Shown here piece after piece: positions 29,688 through 38,403 of a stretch of 42,971 bases of DNA (the stretch's first letter is position 1; each line of letters starts with the position of its first letter). The position numbers and the translations under genes were made by a program. Location of the stretch: the NCBI GenBank assembly GCA_028697455.1, contig JAQVEZ010000003.1:1-42971 (forward strand), read 5' to 3'. The notes below the pieces were generated by a model. That model worked only from the letters and a program-made list of their open reading frames with translations, was not told the DNA's origin and did not search any database. The stretch comes from Minisyncoccota bacterium. Its GTDB lineage: Bacteria > Patescibacteriota > Minisyncoccia > Phycocordibacterales > UBA1006.

Positions 29688-29740
29688 ATAAGCTCTGTGC
29701 TCTCTCACCATCCGCCAGCCGGCGGAAAGCTGTGGGTGGA
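29688..29740 (-). pseudogene. tRNA-Ile 5'-half copy with D-loop replaced by a TCCGCC..GGCGGA hairpin
   Basis: 29729..29740 matches 29569..29580 at 11/12; 29688..29703 matches 29544..29559 at 16/16; hairpin 29712..29727 lies between. Confidence 0.8.
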
Positions 29741-29747
29741 AAAAAGA

Positions 29748-29772
29748 AAAGGTATTACAACAATACCTTTTT
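29748..29772 (-). terminator. Terminator after the ftsH/small membrane protein genes
   Basis: AAAAGGTATT-ACAAC-AATACCTTTT. Confidence 0.7.
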
Positions 29773-29798
29773 CTAGAATATATCAATACGGCAATTAT

Positions 29799-30005
29799 TC
29801 AACCCTTCCCCCCAGAGCCTGAACTATCAAACGTCCAAGACAAGAGTACCCATCCGATAAAGCCAATGACAATAAAAGAAAAGATATCTTCAAGGGTAAA
29901 GTTCCATGAAAGCCATATATAAAGGAAACGAATAAGATAAAAAACCCCTACAATAAGAAGAATCTTAAAAATAAGTTCAAGAATTTTTCCCGGCCATTTA
30001 AACAT
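29799..30005 (-). CDS. Small hypothetical membrane protein
   Basis: 68 aa, two hydrophobic segments, downstream of ftsH. Confidence 0.55.
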   Translation of the reverse strand: MFKWPGKILELIFKILLIVGVFYLIRFLYIWLSWNFTLEDIFSFIVIGFIGWVLLSWTFDSSGSGGKG

Positions 30006-30044
30006 AGTTCTATACTACCTTTTTCAAGAAAAAAGAAAAACCTA

Positions 30045-31973
30045 CTAAGAGGTTTTTTCTTGTAATTTTTTGATAGGAATCTGATATTTCTCAAGGATGA
30101 GGTTGTATTCTTCTTGCTCAAGAGTTTCTACTTCAAGAAGCTTTTCGGCAATTTCAACAAAAGCTTCATAATAATCAGTAATAACTTTTTCTGCCTTTGC
30201 GAGATTCCGTTGAATAATCTGAGAAACTTCATTATCAATTGTTTGAAGCATATGTTCAGAAAGATTTTTTGATTCTACATTTCCTCCAAAGAGTGTTTGA
30301 GAAGGCTTTCCATCCACAACGACAGGGCCTACGATATCCGACATTCCAAATTTTGTCACCATATCTCGAGCAGTAGCTGTTGCTACCTTAAGATCGTTTG
30401 AAGGTCCCGTTGTAATATCACCAAAGACTTTTTTCTCGGCAACATATCCCCCAAGCCCCATTGCAATATCATCTTCATAATTTGACCGTGTTGGAAGTCG
30501 TCGTTCATCAAGAGGAAGCTTCATAGTAAATCCACCCGCTCGCCCTCGTGGGATAATCGTCACCTTGTGAACAGGGTCTGCATCAGGAAGAACAGAGGCA
30601 ACAATAGCATGCCCTGCCTCGTGATAAGCAGTAACCCTTCGTTCATGTTCACTTGCAAGATGAGATTGTCTTTTGGGACCAATCATAACTTTCTCAAGAG
30701 AATCAAGAAGGTCATTTTGAATAATTGATTTTCGATTATTGAGAGCTGCAAGAATTGCTGCTTCGTTCATAAGAGACTCAAGATCTGCTCCTGAAAAACC
30801 AACGGTTCTCTCTGCAATTGTTTGAAGATCGGTTGATTCATCGAGGGTTTTTTTATTTGCATGAACTTCAAGAATTTTCTTTCTATCCTTTCGATCAGGA
30901 AGATCAAGAACAATCCGTCTATCGAATCTCCCAGGTCGCAAGAGTGCTGGGTCAAGAACATCACTACGGTTGGTTGCCGCCATCACAATGATTTTTTCAT
31001 TCTGTTCAAAACCATCCATTTCAACGAGAATCTGGTTAAGTGTCTGTTCTCGTTCGTCATTTCCTCCTCCGATTCCGACCCCTCGAGACCTCCCAACAGC
31101 ATCAATCTCATCAATAAAGATAATTGCTGGTGACATTTTCTTTGCCATCTTGAAGAGGTCTCGAACACGAGAAGCCCCAACCCCAACAAACATTTCAACA
31201 AAATCAGATCCCGAAAGAAAGAAGAAAGGAACCTTTGCCTCTCCAGCAACGGCTCGTGCAAGCATGGTCTTCCCTGTTCCTGGTCGCCCTGTCATGAGAA
31301 CTCCTTTGGGAATTTTTGCCCCCATATCAATAAACTTTTTTGGGTTTTTCAAAAACTCAACCATTTCTTCGAGCTCTTTCTTTGCTTCTGGATTTCCTGC
31401 AACATCCTTAAAGAGAATTCTTTTGTCTTTATCTCCAGGGAGAATTATTTTTGCACGAGAATTTCCAAAATTAAGTGCCTGAACATTTGACCCCTTAACC
31501 TGTCGAAGTAAAAACCACCCCAAGATAAGAATCATCAAAACAGGAAGAAGGAATGGCATCATTTGTCCAAGCCAAAAGATTATTCCACTTGGATCTTCTA
31601 TCTCAAGAGGAACGGCTCTTAGTGCTTCAGGAGCAACACCATAGTTAACCAAAGTCTCAGAAAAAGCTGCCCCTGATTCTTTCTTTGTTTCTTTTTTGAC
31701 TACCTCACCACCTTCTTCTTCTGGGAGGAGATTTACTTCTACTTTTTCACCACGAACCACAAGGCTCTCAACCTTTCCCTCGGTAATTAATGCAGCTGTT
31801 TCAGAAAGTGATATCTTCTTATCTTGTTTTGGAGAAAACCATCCATCAACAAGAACCCCAAAAAAGGCAATCAAGATGAGCGAAACTAAAATTTGCTGGA
31901 AAAAAGAAAGTTGGGCACTATTTTTATTTCTCTTTTTTTTCTTTTTTCCTTTATTGTTATTAAAAATATCCAT
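30045..31973 (-). CDS. ftsH: ATP-dependent zinc metalloprotease FtsH
   Basis: [49 protein letters not shown] region, [10 protein letters not shown]. Confidence 0.97.
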   Translation of the reverse strand: MDIFNNNKGKKKKKRNKNSAQLSFFQQILVSLILIAFFGVLVDGWFSPKQDKKISLSETAALITEGKVESLVVRGEKVEVNLLPEEEGGEVVKKETKKESGAAFSETLVNYGVAPEALRAVPLEIEDPSGIIFWLGQMMPFLLPVLMILILGWFLLRQVKGSNVQALNFGNSRAKIILPGDKDKRILFKDVAGNPEAKKELEEMVEFLKNPKKFIDMGAKIPKGVLMTGRPGTGKTMLARAVAGEAKVPFFFLSGSDFVEMFVGVGASRVRDLFKMAKKMSPAIIFIDEIDAVGRSRGVGIGGGNDEREQTLNQILVEMDGFEQNEKIIVMAATNRSDVLDPALLRPGRFDRRIVLDLPDRKDRKKILEVHANKKTLDESTDLQTIAERTVGFSGADLESLMNEAAILAALNNRKSIIQNDLLDSLEKVMIGPKRQSHLASEHERRVTAYHEAGHAIVASVLPDADPVHKVTIIPRGRAGGFTMKLPLDERRLPTRSNYEDDIAMGLGGYVAEKKVFGDITTGPSNDLKVATATARDMVTKFGMSDIVGPVVVDGKPSQTLFGGNVESKNLSEHMLQTIDNEVSQIIQRNLAKAEKVITDYYEAFVEIAEKLLEVETLEQEEYNLILEKYQIPIKKLQEKTS

Positions 31974-32053
31974 ATGGCTGGATTATAGCAAAGGAAGCAT
32001 AAATGAAAAGCTTCTTTATTATTTCTCCAAAATCATATAATCTATGAGGAGAC

Positions 32054-32497
32054 ATGATATTTCTCGAAAATAAGGGAATACATCATCACTACGAAATCCT
32101 CGAATCTTTTGAAGCAGGGATTGTTCTTTTGGGTTGGGAAGTAAAAACTCTGCGAAAAAAACACGGTTCTCTCAAGGAAGCTTATGTTTCGATTGATAAT
32201 GAATTATGGCTTACCAATGCTTATATTCCTCTCTACCAACCCGAGCAACCATCTCACAAGAACGATGACCCCTATCGCAAAAGAAAACTCCTTCTCTCAC
32301 AAAAACAAATACAAGACCTCAGAACTGCACTCAAACAACAAGGCTTGACTATTGTTCCAATAAGGATGTATAATAAAGGCAACCTTATCAAGGTTGAAAT
32401 AGCTATTGCTCGAGGAAAGAAGCTCTACGACAAGAGAAAAGATATGAAAGAACGAACAGCAAGGAGAGACGCCGAACGAGCAATGAGAAATGGTTAA
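32054..32497 (+). CDS. smpB: SsrA-binding protein SmpB
   Basis: ILESFEAGIVLLGWEVKTLRKKHGSLKEAYV...NAYIPLYQPEQPSHKNDDPYRKRKLLL...KGLVKVEIA-type region, DKRKDMKERTARRDAERAMR. Confidence 0.97.
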   Translation: MIFLENKGIHHHYEILESFEAGIVLLGWEVKTLRKKHGSLKEAYVSIDNELWLTNAYIPLYQPEQPSHKNDDPYRKRKLLLSQKQIQDLRTALKQQGLTIVPIRMYNKGNLIKVEIAIARGKKLYDKRKDMKERTARRDAERAMRNG

Positions 32498-32499
32498 GT

Positions 32500-32796
32500 A
32501 TGTATTGGGTTTATATTCTTTACCGTGAAAAAAATACTCGTCTTTATGTTGGATGTACTTATAACCTTCAAGAAAGAATGCAAAGACATGAAAACGGTTA
32601 TGTTAGAGCTACTCGATTTCGAATACCTCTTAAACTTATTCATACTGAAAGATTTCAAGACAAAACAAAAGCCTTTAATCGTGAACGCTTTTTGAAAAGT
32701 CTTTGGGGGTCAAGAGAAAAAAGAAAAATTAAACAAAAATATCTTGATACTCTAAAAAATAATAACGATTACACGGGGCTAAAACCTCATGATTAG
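32500..32796 (+). CDS. GIY-YIG nuclease superfamily protein
   Basis: YWVYILYREKNTRLYVGCTYNLQERMQRHENGYVRATRFRIPLKLIHTERFQDKTKAFNRERFLKS. Confidence 0.9.
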   Translation: MYWVYILYREKNTRLYVGCTYNLQERMQRHENGYVRATRFRIPLKLIHTERFQDKTKAFNRERFLKSLWGSREKRKIKQKYLDTLKNNNDYTGLKPHD

Positions 32797-32806
32797 ACTC
32801 ATGAGG
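32785..32806. repeat. Hairpin CCTCATGA-TTAGAC-TCATGAGG overlapping the GIY-YIG stop codon
   Basis: 8-bp perfect inverted repeat. Confidence 0.7.
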
Positions 32807-32817
32807 TCCGCCCGAAC

Positions 32818-32834
32818 ATCTGCCCTGGGCAGAT
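32818..32834. repeat. Hairpin ATCTGCC-CTG-GGCAGAT, 7 nt upstream of ssrA
   Basis: 7-bp perfect stem, related to TCCGCC..GGCGGA by one compensatory C-G to T-A pair. Confidence 0.75.
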
Positions 32835-32841
32835 ATTTTAG

Positions 32842-33213
32842 GGGGATGACCGGTTTCGCTAAAAGGAATAGATAAATACAAACTGCATGTCGAGTTGGTA
32901 GTGAACTTGTAAAACGCTACACAGATAACTGGAAACTCAGTTCAGTCTCCTTATGGAGCAGCTCTAGCAATCGCATAACAAACTTTGCAGCTAGTACAGC
33001 CTTTCTCGCGTTCAGAAGAGAAAGATCTGTATTATAACCCTCTGAACTAGGAGCCTATTGGCTTCTCAGATAGGTTCCAAATTTCTGAGAATCGAAAGAT
33101 GAGTATTTGTGATATTTTTTGAGCTCTTCTTTTTAAACACAAAAAGAATATCTACGCATGTAGATGTTTGTGTTTATCCCTTTTATACGGCGGTTCGATT
33201 CCGCCCATCTCCA
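32842..33213 (+). ncRNA. ssrA: Transfer-messenger RNA (tmRNA)
   Basis: 5' GGGGATGACCGGTTTCGCTAAAAGG and 3' CGGCGGTTCGATTCCGCCCATCTCCA pair as tRNA-like domain; tag ORF GNSVQSPYGAALAIA* at 32931..32978; smpB nearby. Confidence 0.95.
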
Positions 33214-33216
33214 CAA

Positions 33217-33246
33217 AAAAAACAAAGCATTTCTGCTTTGTTTTTT
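33217..33246. terminator. Bidirectional terminator after tmRNA
   Basis: AAAAAACAAAGCA-TTTC-TGCTTTGTTTTTT. Confidence 0.8.
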
Positions 33247-33253
33247 AAAATAA

Positions 33254-34654
33254 CTATAAGAGTACCAGAATCTGTCCGATAAGATTAAGGATTTCGGAAT
33301 ATAAAGGAATTAAGGATGTTGCACTTGGTCTTTCTCGACAGAAGGTTGTTACCTCTTCGCTACAAAAACGAGTTCCAAGGATCTTACTATTACTATTTCC
33401 TGTTGATCCTCCCGAAGAACCATTCTCCAAGAAACTGAGTATCCCTGCTCGAAGTAGTGGGCTTTTATCTTCCTGTCCTCCAGTCGCGAATACTAAACCA
33501 TTCGCGAAGTTAATAGAAAGAAGGGTTTCTTCTTGAGGATAGCGTTGTTCACTCCACGAATTCGCATCTCGTGTTTTAATAACTGAATATCCAGGCTGGC
33601 CAGGGTCAGCATCAAAAGCAAACGCAAGGGGAACCAATCCTTTCAAGTTATCTCTAAAAAGAATGGGTGCAAGAGTTGGAACGTCGTGATAAGCCGTCAT
33701 GGCAAAAAAACCATCGGCAAAAGTAATTGAATTAAAATATCCTAGTTCAAAAGGATAACTCTCAACTTCAGACCAATAAATACCGTCAAAAGAAACGAGA
33801 CTCAAAGGAATTTGTTTAGATTCGCTACTATCACTCTGCTTTCCTACAGCAAAATATCTTCCGTTTCCATATGCGACAGAACTTAAATTTCCATTAACAA
33901 TACCTGAAGGGGTGTCATTAACCATAAACCAGCTTTCTCCGTTACTTGAGCGCATCAAAGAAACAAAATATTTATTTACAATAGTATTATAATATGAACC
34001 AACAGCAACAAAGCCATCGTCTCCATACGTTACCGAGCTTAATTCTATCCCCTTTCCAATAGATCCAGCCGGGTAAGAATCTACCTCACTCCAGTTTTCT
34101 CCATTGCTTGATTTTAAGATAAAAGGTTTTTTAGGGTCGCCAGCTTCCTTTTGATAACCAACAGCAAGAAATTTTCCTTGACCATATGAAACTGAAAAAA
34201 GAGGTGCGTCGCCTACGTAATCTTCTGCGAGATCTTCATCCACTTCTTCCCAATTTTCTCCATCAGTTGATTTAAGAATGAGGGGTTTCCCCTTACCAGC
34301 TATATGCTTAGTACCAACGGCAACAAAAATACCATCTTGGTACACAACAGATCGGAGAAGAGCTGATGCTGTAATAAATGTAGGATAATCAGCTGCATCC
34401 CTCCAACTATTTGCATCGTTGGAGACAAAAATACGAGTTCTTGATGTTTCGCTTGTATTTGCTTCCCACCCAAGACTCACATAAACGTCATTGCCTGCAA
34501 CCTCCCCGTAAGTAGTATCGAGAAGAAAACTCTTTACATTAAAAAGATCAGTAAGGTCTTTTTTATCAAGAACATCATCGGCAAACACACTCTGCCCAAA
34601 GGTAAGACCGCACATGAGGACGAGGCTAAAAATAATAAATTTATTTATCTTCAT
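33254..34654 (-). CDS. Secreted beta-propeller-like repeat protein
   Basis: Signal peptide; repeated S[VI]xY/FxxGxFxAVG blades with NSW/ENW motifs; hydrophobic C-terminus. Confidence 0.65.
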   Translation of the reverse strand: MKINKFIIFSLVLMCGLTFGQSVFADDVLDKKDLTDLFNVKSFLLDTTYGEVAGNDVYVSLGWEANTSETSRTRIFVSNDANSWRDAADYPTFITASALLRSVVYQDGIFVAVGTKHIAGKGKPLILKSTDGENWEEVDEDLAEDYVGDAPLFSVSYGQGKFLAVGYQKEAGDPKKPFILKSSNGENWSEVDSYPAGSIGKGIELSSVTYGDDGFVAVGSYYNTIVNKYFVSLMRSSNGESWFMVNDTPSGIVNGNLSSVAYGNGRYFAVGKQSDSSESKQIPLSLVSFDGIYWSEVESYPFELGYFNSITFADGFFAMTAYHDVPTLAPILFRDNLKGLVPLAFAFDADPGQPGYSVIKTRDANSWSEQRYPQEETLLSINFANGLVFATGGQEDKSPLLRAGILSFLENGSSGGSTGNSNSKILGTRFCSEEVTTFCRERPSATSLIPLYSEILNLIGQILVLL

Positions 34655-34698
34655 ACATTATAATTATACCAAAAGAAACTTAATCCTGTAAAGAAAAA

Positions 34699-34737
34699 AG
34701 ACCTTCTTCCTAGCACATGGCAACAGGAAGAAGGTCT
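34699..34737 (-). terminator. 13-bp perfect terminator hairpin
   Basis: AGACCTTCTTCCT...AGGAAGAAGGTCT followed by TTTTTTC on the minus strand. Confidence 0.8.
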
Positions 34738-34878
34738 CGCGGGGCAAATGGAGTTTGGTTTATCTGTAAAAATAACACAGAACATAAAAAAGAGCAAAGC
34801 AAGAAGTTATAAAAGAAAAACAACCTCAAAAGAAAGTTTTTTATGGCGGAAAAAATAATCTATGGATAAACAAAAAAC

Positions 34879-34895
34879 AACCCTCTAAAAGGGTT
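34879..34895 (-). terminator. Terminator after rplE
   Basis: AACCCT-CTAAA-AGGGTT with U-tract (GTTTTTTG) on the minus strand. Confidence 0.75.
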
Positions 34896-35433
34896 ATTTT
34901 TTGAAAGGAACGCCAAGGAATTTCAAATATGCTTCTGCTGATTTTTTGTCTTTTGCGGTGGTCACTACAGTAACAGAAAATCCAAAAACATTTTGCAACT
35001 CTTCATCTCCTGTTTCTGGGAAAATAGTATGCTCTTTGATACCCAAAGTAAGGTTCCCCATCTTATCAACTGACTTAAGATCAATTCCTCGAAAGTCTTT
35101 AGTTCGTGGAAGCGCTACGTGGATAAGCTTGTCAAAGAAAGATCGCATTCTCTCTCCTCGTAAGGTTATCGCTTGTCCTACGATATCTCCCTCTCTGATT
35201 TTAAATCCAGCGATAGAAGATTTTGCTTGACGTGCTGAAGCCTTCTGCCCAGTAATTTTTGCAAGTCGATCAACAATAAAATCATTTGCGTGTCGGTCAC
35301 GTTTTGAACGAGATCCTGTTCCAACATTGATAACAATTTTCTCAATCTTGGGTGTTTGCATTTTGTTTTGAATATTTAATTCACTCTGTAAAGATCCAAA
35401 CACTTCTTTTTGTTTTTCTAATAATGATTTCAT
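34894..35433 (-). CDS. rplE: Ribosomal protein uL5
   Basis: KIEKIVINVGTGSRSKRD, GQKASARQAKSSIAGFKIREGDIVGQAITLRGERM, NLTLGIKEHTIFPE. Confidence 0.97.
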   Translation of the reverse strand: MKSLLEKQKEVFGSLQSELNIQNKMQTPKIEKIVINVGTGSRSKRDRHANDFIVDRLAKITGQKASARQAKSSIAGFKIREGDIVGQAITLRGERMRSFFDKLIHVALPRTKDFRGIDLKSVDKMGNLTLGIKEHTIFPETGDEELQNVFGFSVTVVTTAKDKKSAEAYLKFLGVPFKK

Positions 35434-35440
35434 AGCTTTA

Positions 35441-35749
35441 TTACTTTAACTCTGTTCCACTTTTCTTGTTAATACGAACTTTCTTCCCTTCTTTGTGGGT
35501 GTAGCCTATTTTTGTTCCTTTCCCAGATTTATCATCAAAAAACATAGCATTAGAAACATGAATAGGGTATTCAACGTTTACCATGTTCTTTTTTCCTTGT
35601 GGATCTTGAACGACTTTCTTTTTGATATTTACCCCCTCAACAATTATTTGAGAATCTTGAGAAAAAGTTTTGAGCACTTTGGCTCTTTTATTTTTGTCTT
35701 TTCGTGAACCAGAAATAATGGTTACGATATCTCCTACTTTTATTTTCAT
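35441..35749 (-). CDS. rplX: Ribosomal protein uL24
   Basis: KVGDIVTIISGSRKDKNKRAKVLKTF...VEGVNIKKKVVQDPQGK...PIHVSNAMF. Confidence 0.95.
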   Translation of the reverse strand: MKIKVGDIVTIISGSRKDKNKRAKVLKTFSQDSQIIVEGVNIKKKVVQDPQGKKNMVNVEYPIHVSNAMFFDDKSGKGTKIGYTHKEGKKVRINKKSGTELK

Positions 35750-35753
35750 AATT

Positions 35754-36122
35754 CTAAATAACTTCTGGTGCTAATGAGACGATTTTTTGATATCCTCTCT
35801 CGGCTAATTCACGGGGAATGGGACCAAAAATACGTGCCCCACGTGGTTCTTTTTTTGCATCAATGATAACAACGGCGTTATCATCAAAACGAATATATGA
35901 ACCATCTTTTCTACGATATTCTTTGTTTTGGCGAACAACGACCCCTCGAACGATATCTTTTTTCTTTACGAGTTTTCGTGGTTCAGCGGTTTTTATTGAA
36001 AGAACAACGGTATCACCAAGACGAGCATAGCGTCTTTTTGAACCTCCAAGGATCTTAAAAACCCGTCCTGTTTTTGCTCCGGTGTTATCAGTAATTTTAA
36101 CATTTGTTCCTACTTGAATCAT
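35754..36122 (-). CDS. rplN: Ribosomal protein uL14
   Basis: MIQVGTNVKITDNTGAKTGRVFKILGGSKRRYARLGDTVV...RGVVVRQNKEYRRKDGSYIRFDDNAVVI. Confidence 0.97.
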   Translation of the reverse strand: MIQVGTNVKITDNTGAKTGRVFKILGGSKRRYARLGDTVVLSIKTAEPRKLVKKKDIVRGVVVRQNKEYRRKDGSYIRFDDNAVVIIDAKKEPRGARIFGPIPRELAERGYQKIVSLAPEVI

Positions 36123-36200
36123 ATCTCACTTATATTACCGAGAATTATGGACTACCTTTATTTTTTCAAAAGGTCTCTCATAAGAGCTCGTGTGTATATC

Positions 36201-36440
36201 TTAATAAACAACAGTGAAACTCTTTTTCTTTGAGATAGGTCGAGTTTCTACTATTTCTACGACATCACCAATTTTGTATTGGTTTTTTTCATCGTGTGCG
36301 TGGTATTTTTTAGAAATGGTATAGAATTTCTTGTATTTTGGATGCTGAACGAATCGCCCAACTTCAACCACGACAGTTTTATCCATAGCATCTGACACTA
36401 CTTTACCTTGTAGTGTTTTTTTATTTTTTTCAGTACTCAT
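36201..36440 (-). CDS. rpsQ: Ribosomal protein uS17
   Basis: [64 protein letters not shown]. Confidence 0.97.
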   Translation of the reverse strand: MSTEKNKKTLQGKVVSDAMDKTVVVEVGRFVQHPKYKKFYTISKKYHAHDEKNQYKIGDVVEIVETRPISKKKSFTVVY

Positions 36441-36445
36441 AGATT

Positions 36446-36874
36446 TTAATAAATATCGTTTTTACTTACGATTTTAAAAGTAACAGGTAATTTAGTTCCT
36501 GCCTTACGCAAAGCTTCTCGTGCTCGTGCGTCAGAAACATTACCAACCTCAAACATGATTCTTCCTGGGTGAACTTCGGTACAGAATCCTTTTGGATCTC
36601 CTTTACCCTTTCCCATTCCTACCTCTGCAGCTTTTTGAGTAACGGGTCGGTCAGGAAAGAGACGGATGTAATATTTACCAAATTTTCCAACCTCTCGAGT
36701 TAATACCTTTCGAGCTGATTCGATTTGGTTTGAGTTAATACGAGCTCCAGAAGTAGCCTTAAGTCCAAAATCTCCATTCACAATTCGAATTCCTCGAGAT
36801 GCATTTTTGATCTTGTTTGGGTTCTTTCTCCCTGTCTGCCATTTTCGGTGTTTAACTTTCTTTGGAAATAACAT
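36446..36874 (-). CDS. rplP: Ribosomal protein uL16
   Basis: [16 protein letters not shown]...[57 protein letters not shown]. Confidence 0.97.
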   Translation of the reverse strand: MLFPKKVKHRKWQTGRKNPNKIKNASRGIRIVNGDFGLKATSGARINSNQIESARKVLTREVGKFGKYYIRLFPDRPVTQKAAEVGMGKGKGDPKGFCTEVHPGRIMFEVGNVSDARAREALRKAGTKLPVTFKIVSKNDIY

Positions 36875-36886
36875 AGTTTTAAAAAA

Positions 36887-37558
36887 TTATTTTACTGCTC
36901 GTTTGTTTTCAAGGGAGTCTCCTTTATAGATCCATACCTTGATTCCAATAACTCCATAAGGAAGGTTCGCTCGATATGATGCATAATCAACATCTCCTCG
37001 AATAAACTGAAGTGGAATTCCTCCTTTCTTTACTTCCTCATGTCGAGCCATCTCATTTCCTCCAAGTCGACCTGAGAGGCTTATTTTGGCTCCTTTAACC
37101 TCGCGGTTAATCATAATCTTATCCAGCATCTGCTTCATAACTCTTCGAAAAGGAAGACGACGCTCAAGCCCTTCTGCAATTTGCTGTGCAACAATCATGG
37201 CGTTAGCATCAGGGTTTGTAACTTCGATAATATCAAGAGAAAAATTTGTATCGATAGGAAGTTTTTTTCTCTTCATCTCACGAATAATTTTCTTTGTAAG
37301 GTCAGCAACCCCTTCTCCTGATTTCCCAATGATGAAACCTGGGCGAGAAGAATGAATAAGAATTTTTGTTGTTTTTTGGTCTCGTTTGAACTCAATAGAA
37401 CTAACATATTTACCTCGGAGTTCTTTTTCAAGAAATTCTCGAATCAAGATATCAGTCTTGAGATAATCACGATATTTTTGTCCATGTGCAAACCATTGTG
37501 ATTTCCAACCTCGAAGGGTTACCAATCGGTGTGCATAAGGGTGTACGTTATGTGACAT
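36887..37558 (-). CDS. rpsC: Ribosomal protein uS3
   Basis: MSHNVHPYAHRLVTLRGWKSQWFA...SRPGFIIGKSGEGVADLTKKI...GRLGGNEMARHEEVKKGGIPLQFIRGDVDYA. Confidence 0.97.
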   Translation of the reverse strand: MSHNVHPYAHRLVTLRGWKSQWFAHGQKYRDYLKTDILIREFLEKELRGKYVSSIEFKRDQKTTKILIHSSRPGFIIGKSGEGVADLTKKIIREMKRKKLPIDTNFSLDIIEVTNPDANAMIVAQQIAEGLERRLPFRRVMKQMLDKIMINREVKGAKISLSGRLGGNEMARHEEVKKGGIPLQFIRGDVDYASYRANLPYGVIGIKVWIYKGDSLENKRAVK

Positions 37559-37563
37559 AAATT

Positions 37564-37893
37564 TTATTCCTTAACCCCTAAAGAGAGGTAAATATTACTA
37601 GTGCGTTTGTTAATTCTTTTCGCTACTCCTCGAGCCCGCGGACGATAGCGTTTTAAAGTTACTCCTTGGTCAATAGAAATATCTTTGACAATAAGCTGAT
37701 CAGAAGAAACTTTAAAATTATGTTCAGCATTTGCGACAGCCGAGTTAATGAGTTTACTCATTACGTGACTCGCTCGTTTTGGAAGAAATTTTAATTCTCC
37801 AAGTGCTTGATCGACCTTCTTTCCTCGAACGAGGTCAGCAACAAGGCGTACCTTTCGTGGTGATTGTCGATAATTTTTTAGACTTGCTTTCAT
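37564..37893 (-). CDS. rplV: Ribosomal protein uL22
   Basis: YRQSPRKVRLVADLVRGKKVDQALGELKFLPKRASHVMSKLINSAVANAEHNF...LKRYRPRARGVAKRINKRTSNI. Confidence 0.97.
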   Translation of the reverse strand: MKASLKNYRQSPRKVRLVADLVRGKKVDQALGELKFLPKRASHVMSKLINSAVANAEHNFKVSSDQLIVKDISIDQGVTLKRYRPRARGVAKRINKRTSNIYLSLGVKE

Positions 37894-37898
37894 ATCTC

Positions 37899-38231
37899 TT
37901 ATTTAGCATTAGCTTTCGCTGCTTTTGCAGCTTGGATTTCTGCTTCTCGTTTCTTCTGTTCAAGTTCCTTCATCAATTTTCCTCCGTGTCGATGGAAGGT
38001 TCGTGTTGGAGAAAACTCTCCAAGCCGATGACCAATCATGTCTTCGCTCACAAGAACATCAATATGTTTTCGACCGTTGTGTACTGCAAAAGTGAATCCA
38101 ACCATTTCAGGAGAAATCATAGATGCACGTGCCCATGTTTTTACTGCTGGAGTTTGAAGTGGGTCTTTTCCTTCAATTTTTTTAAGGAGCCGTTCATCTA
38201 CGTATGGCCCCTTTTTCATTGATCGTGTCAT
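37899..38231 (-). CDS. rpsS: Ribosomal protein uS19
   Basis: [21 protein letters not shown]...[51 protein letters not shown]. Start at MTRSMKKGP. Confidence 0.95.
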   Translation of the reverse strand: MTRSMKKGPYVDERLLKKIEGKDPLQTPAVKTWARASMISPEMVGFTFAVHNGRKHIDVLVSEDMIGHRLGEFSPTRTFHRHGGKLMKELEQKKREAEIQAAKAAKANAK

Positions 38232-38403
38232 GAATATTTTTAAGGGTACTCTGCATCCCAAAGATACAGGTAATTAAAAATGAATAATAATTGTTGGCGG
38301 AGCCAAATAAAAACCCTGTGGAACAGAGATTTATGAATTCTATACTACTTTTTTCTCGCAAAGAGTCAAGCGTACAAAGTATAATATATATGTACAGGGT
38401 GAA

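Noticed and set aside
29573-29776. 67-aa plus-strand ORF
   Set aside because: Antisense to the tRNA-Ile copy region; explained by the tRNA fragment and hairpins
30970-31482. 170-aa ORF antisense to ftsH (and other long antisense ORFs over pilB, pilM, ligA)
   Set aside because: Fully contained opposite strongly conserved genes; expected by-product of codon composition
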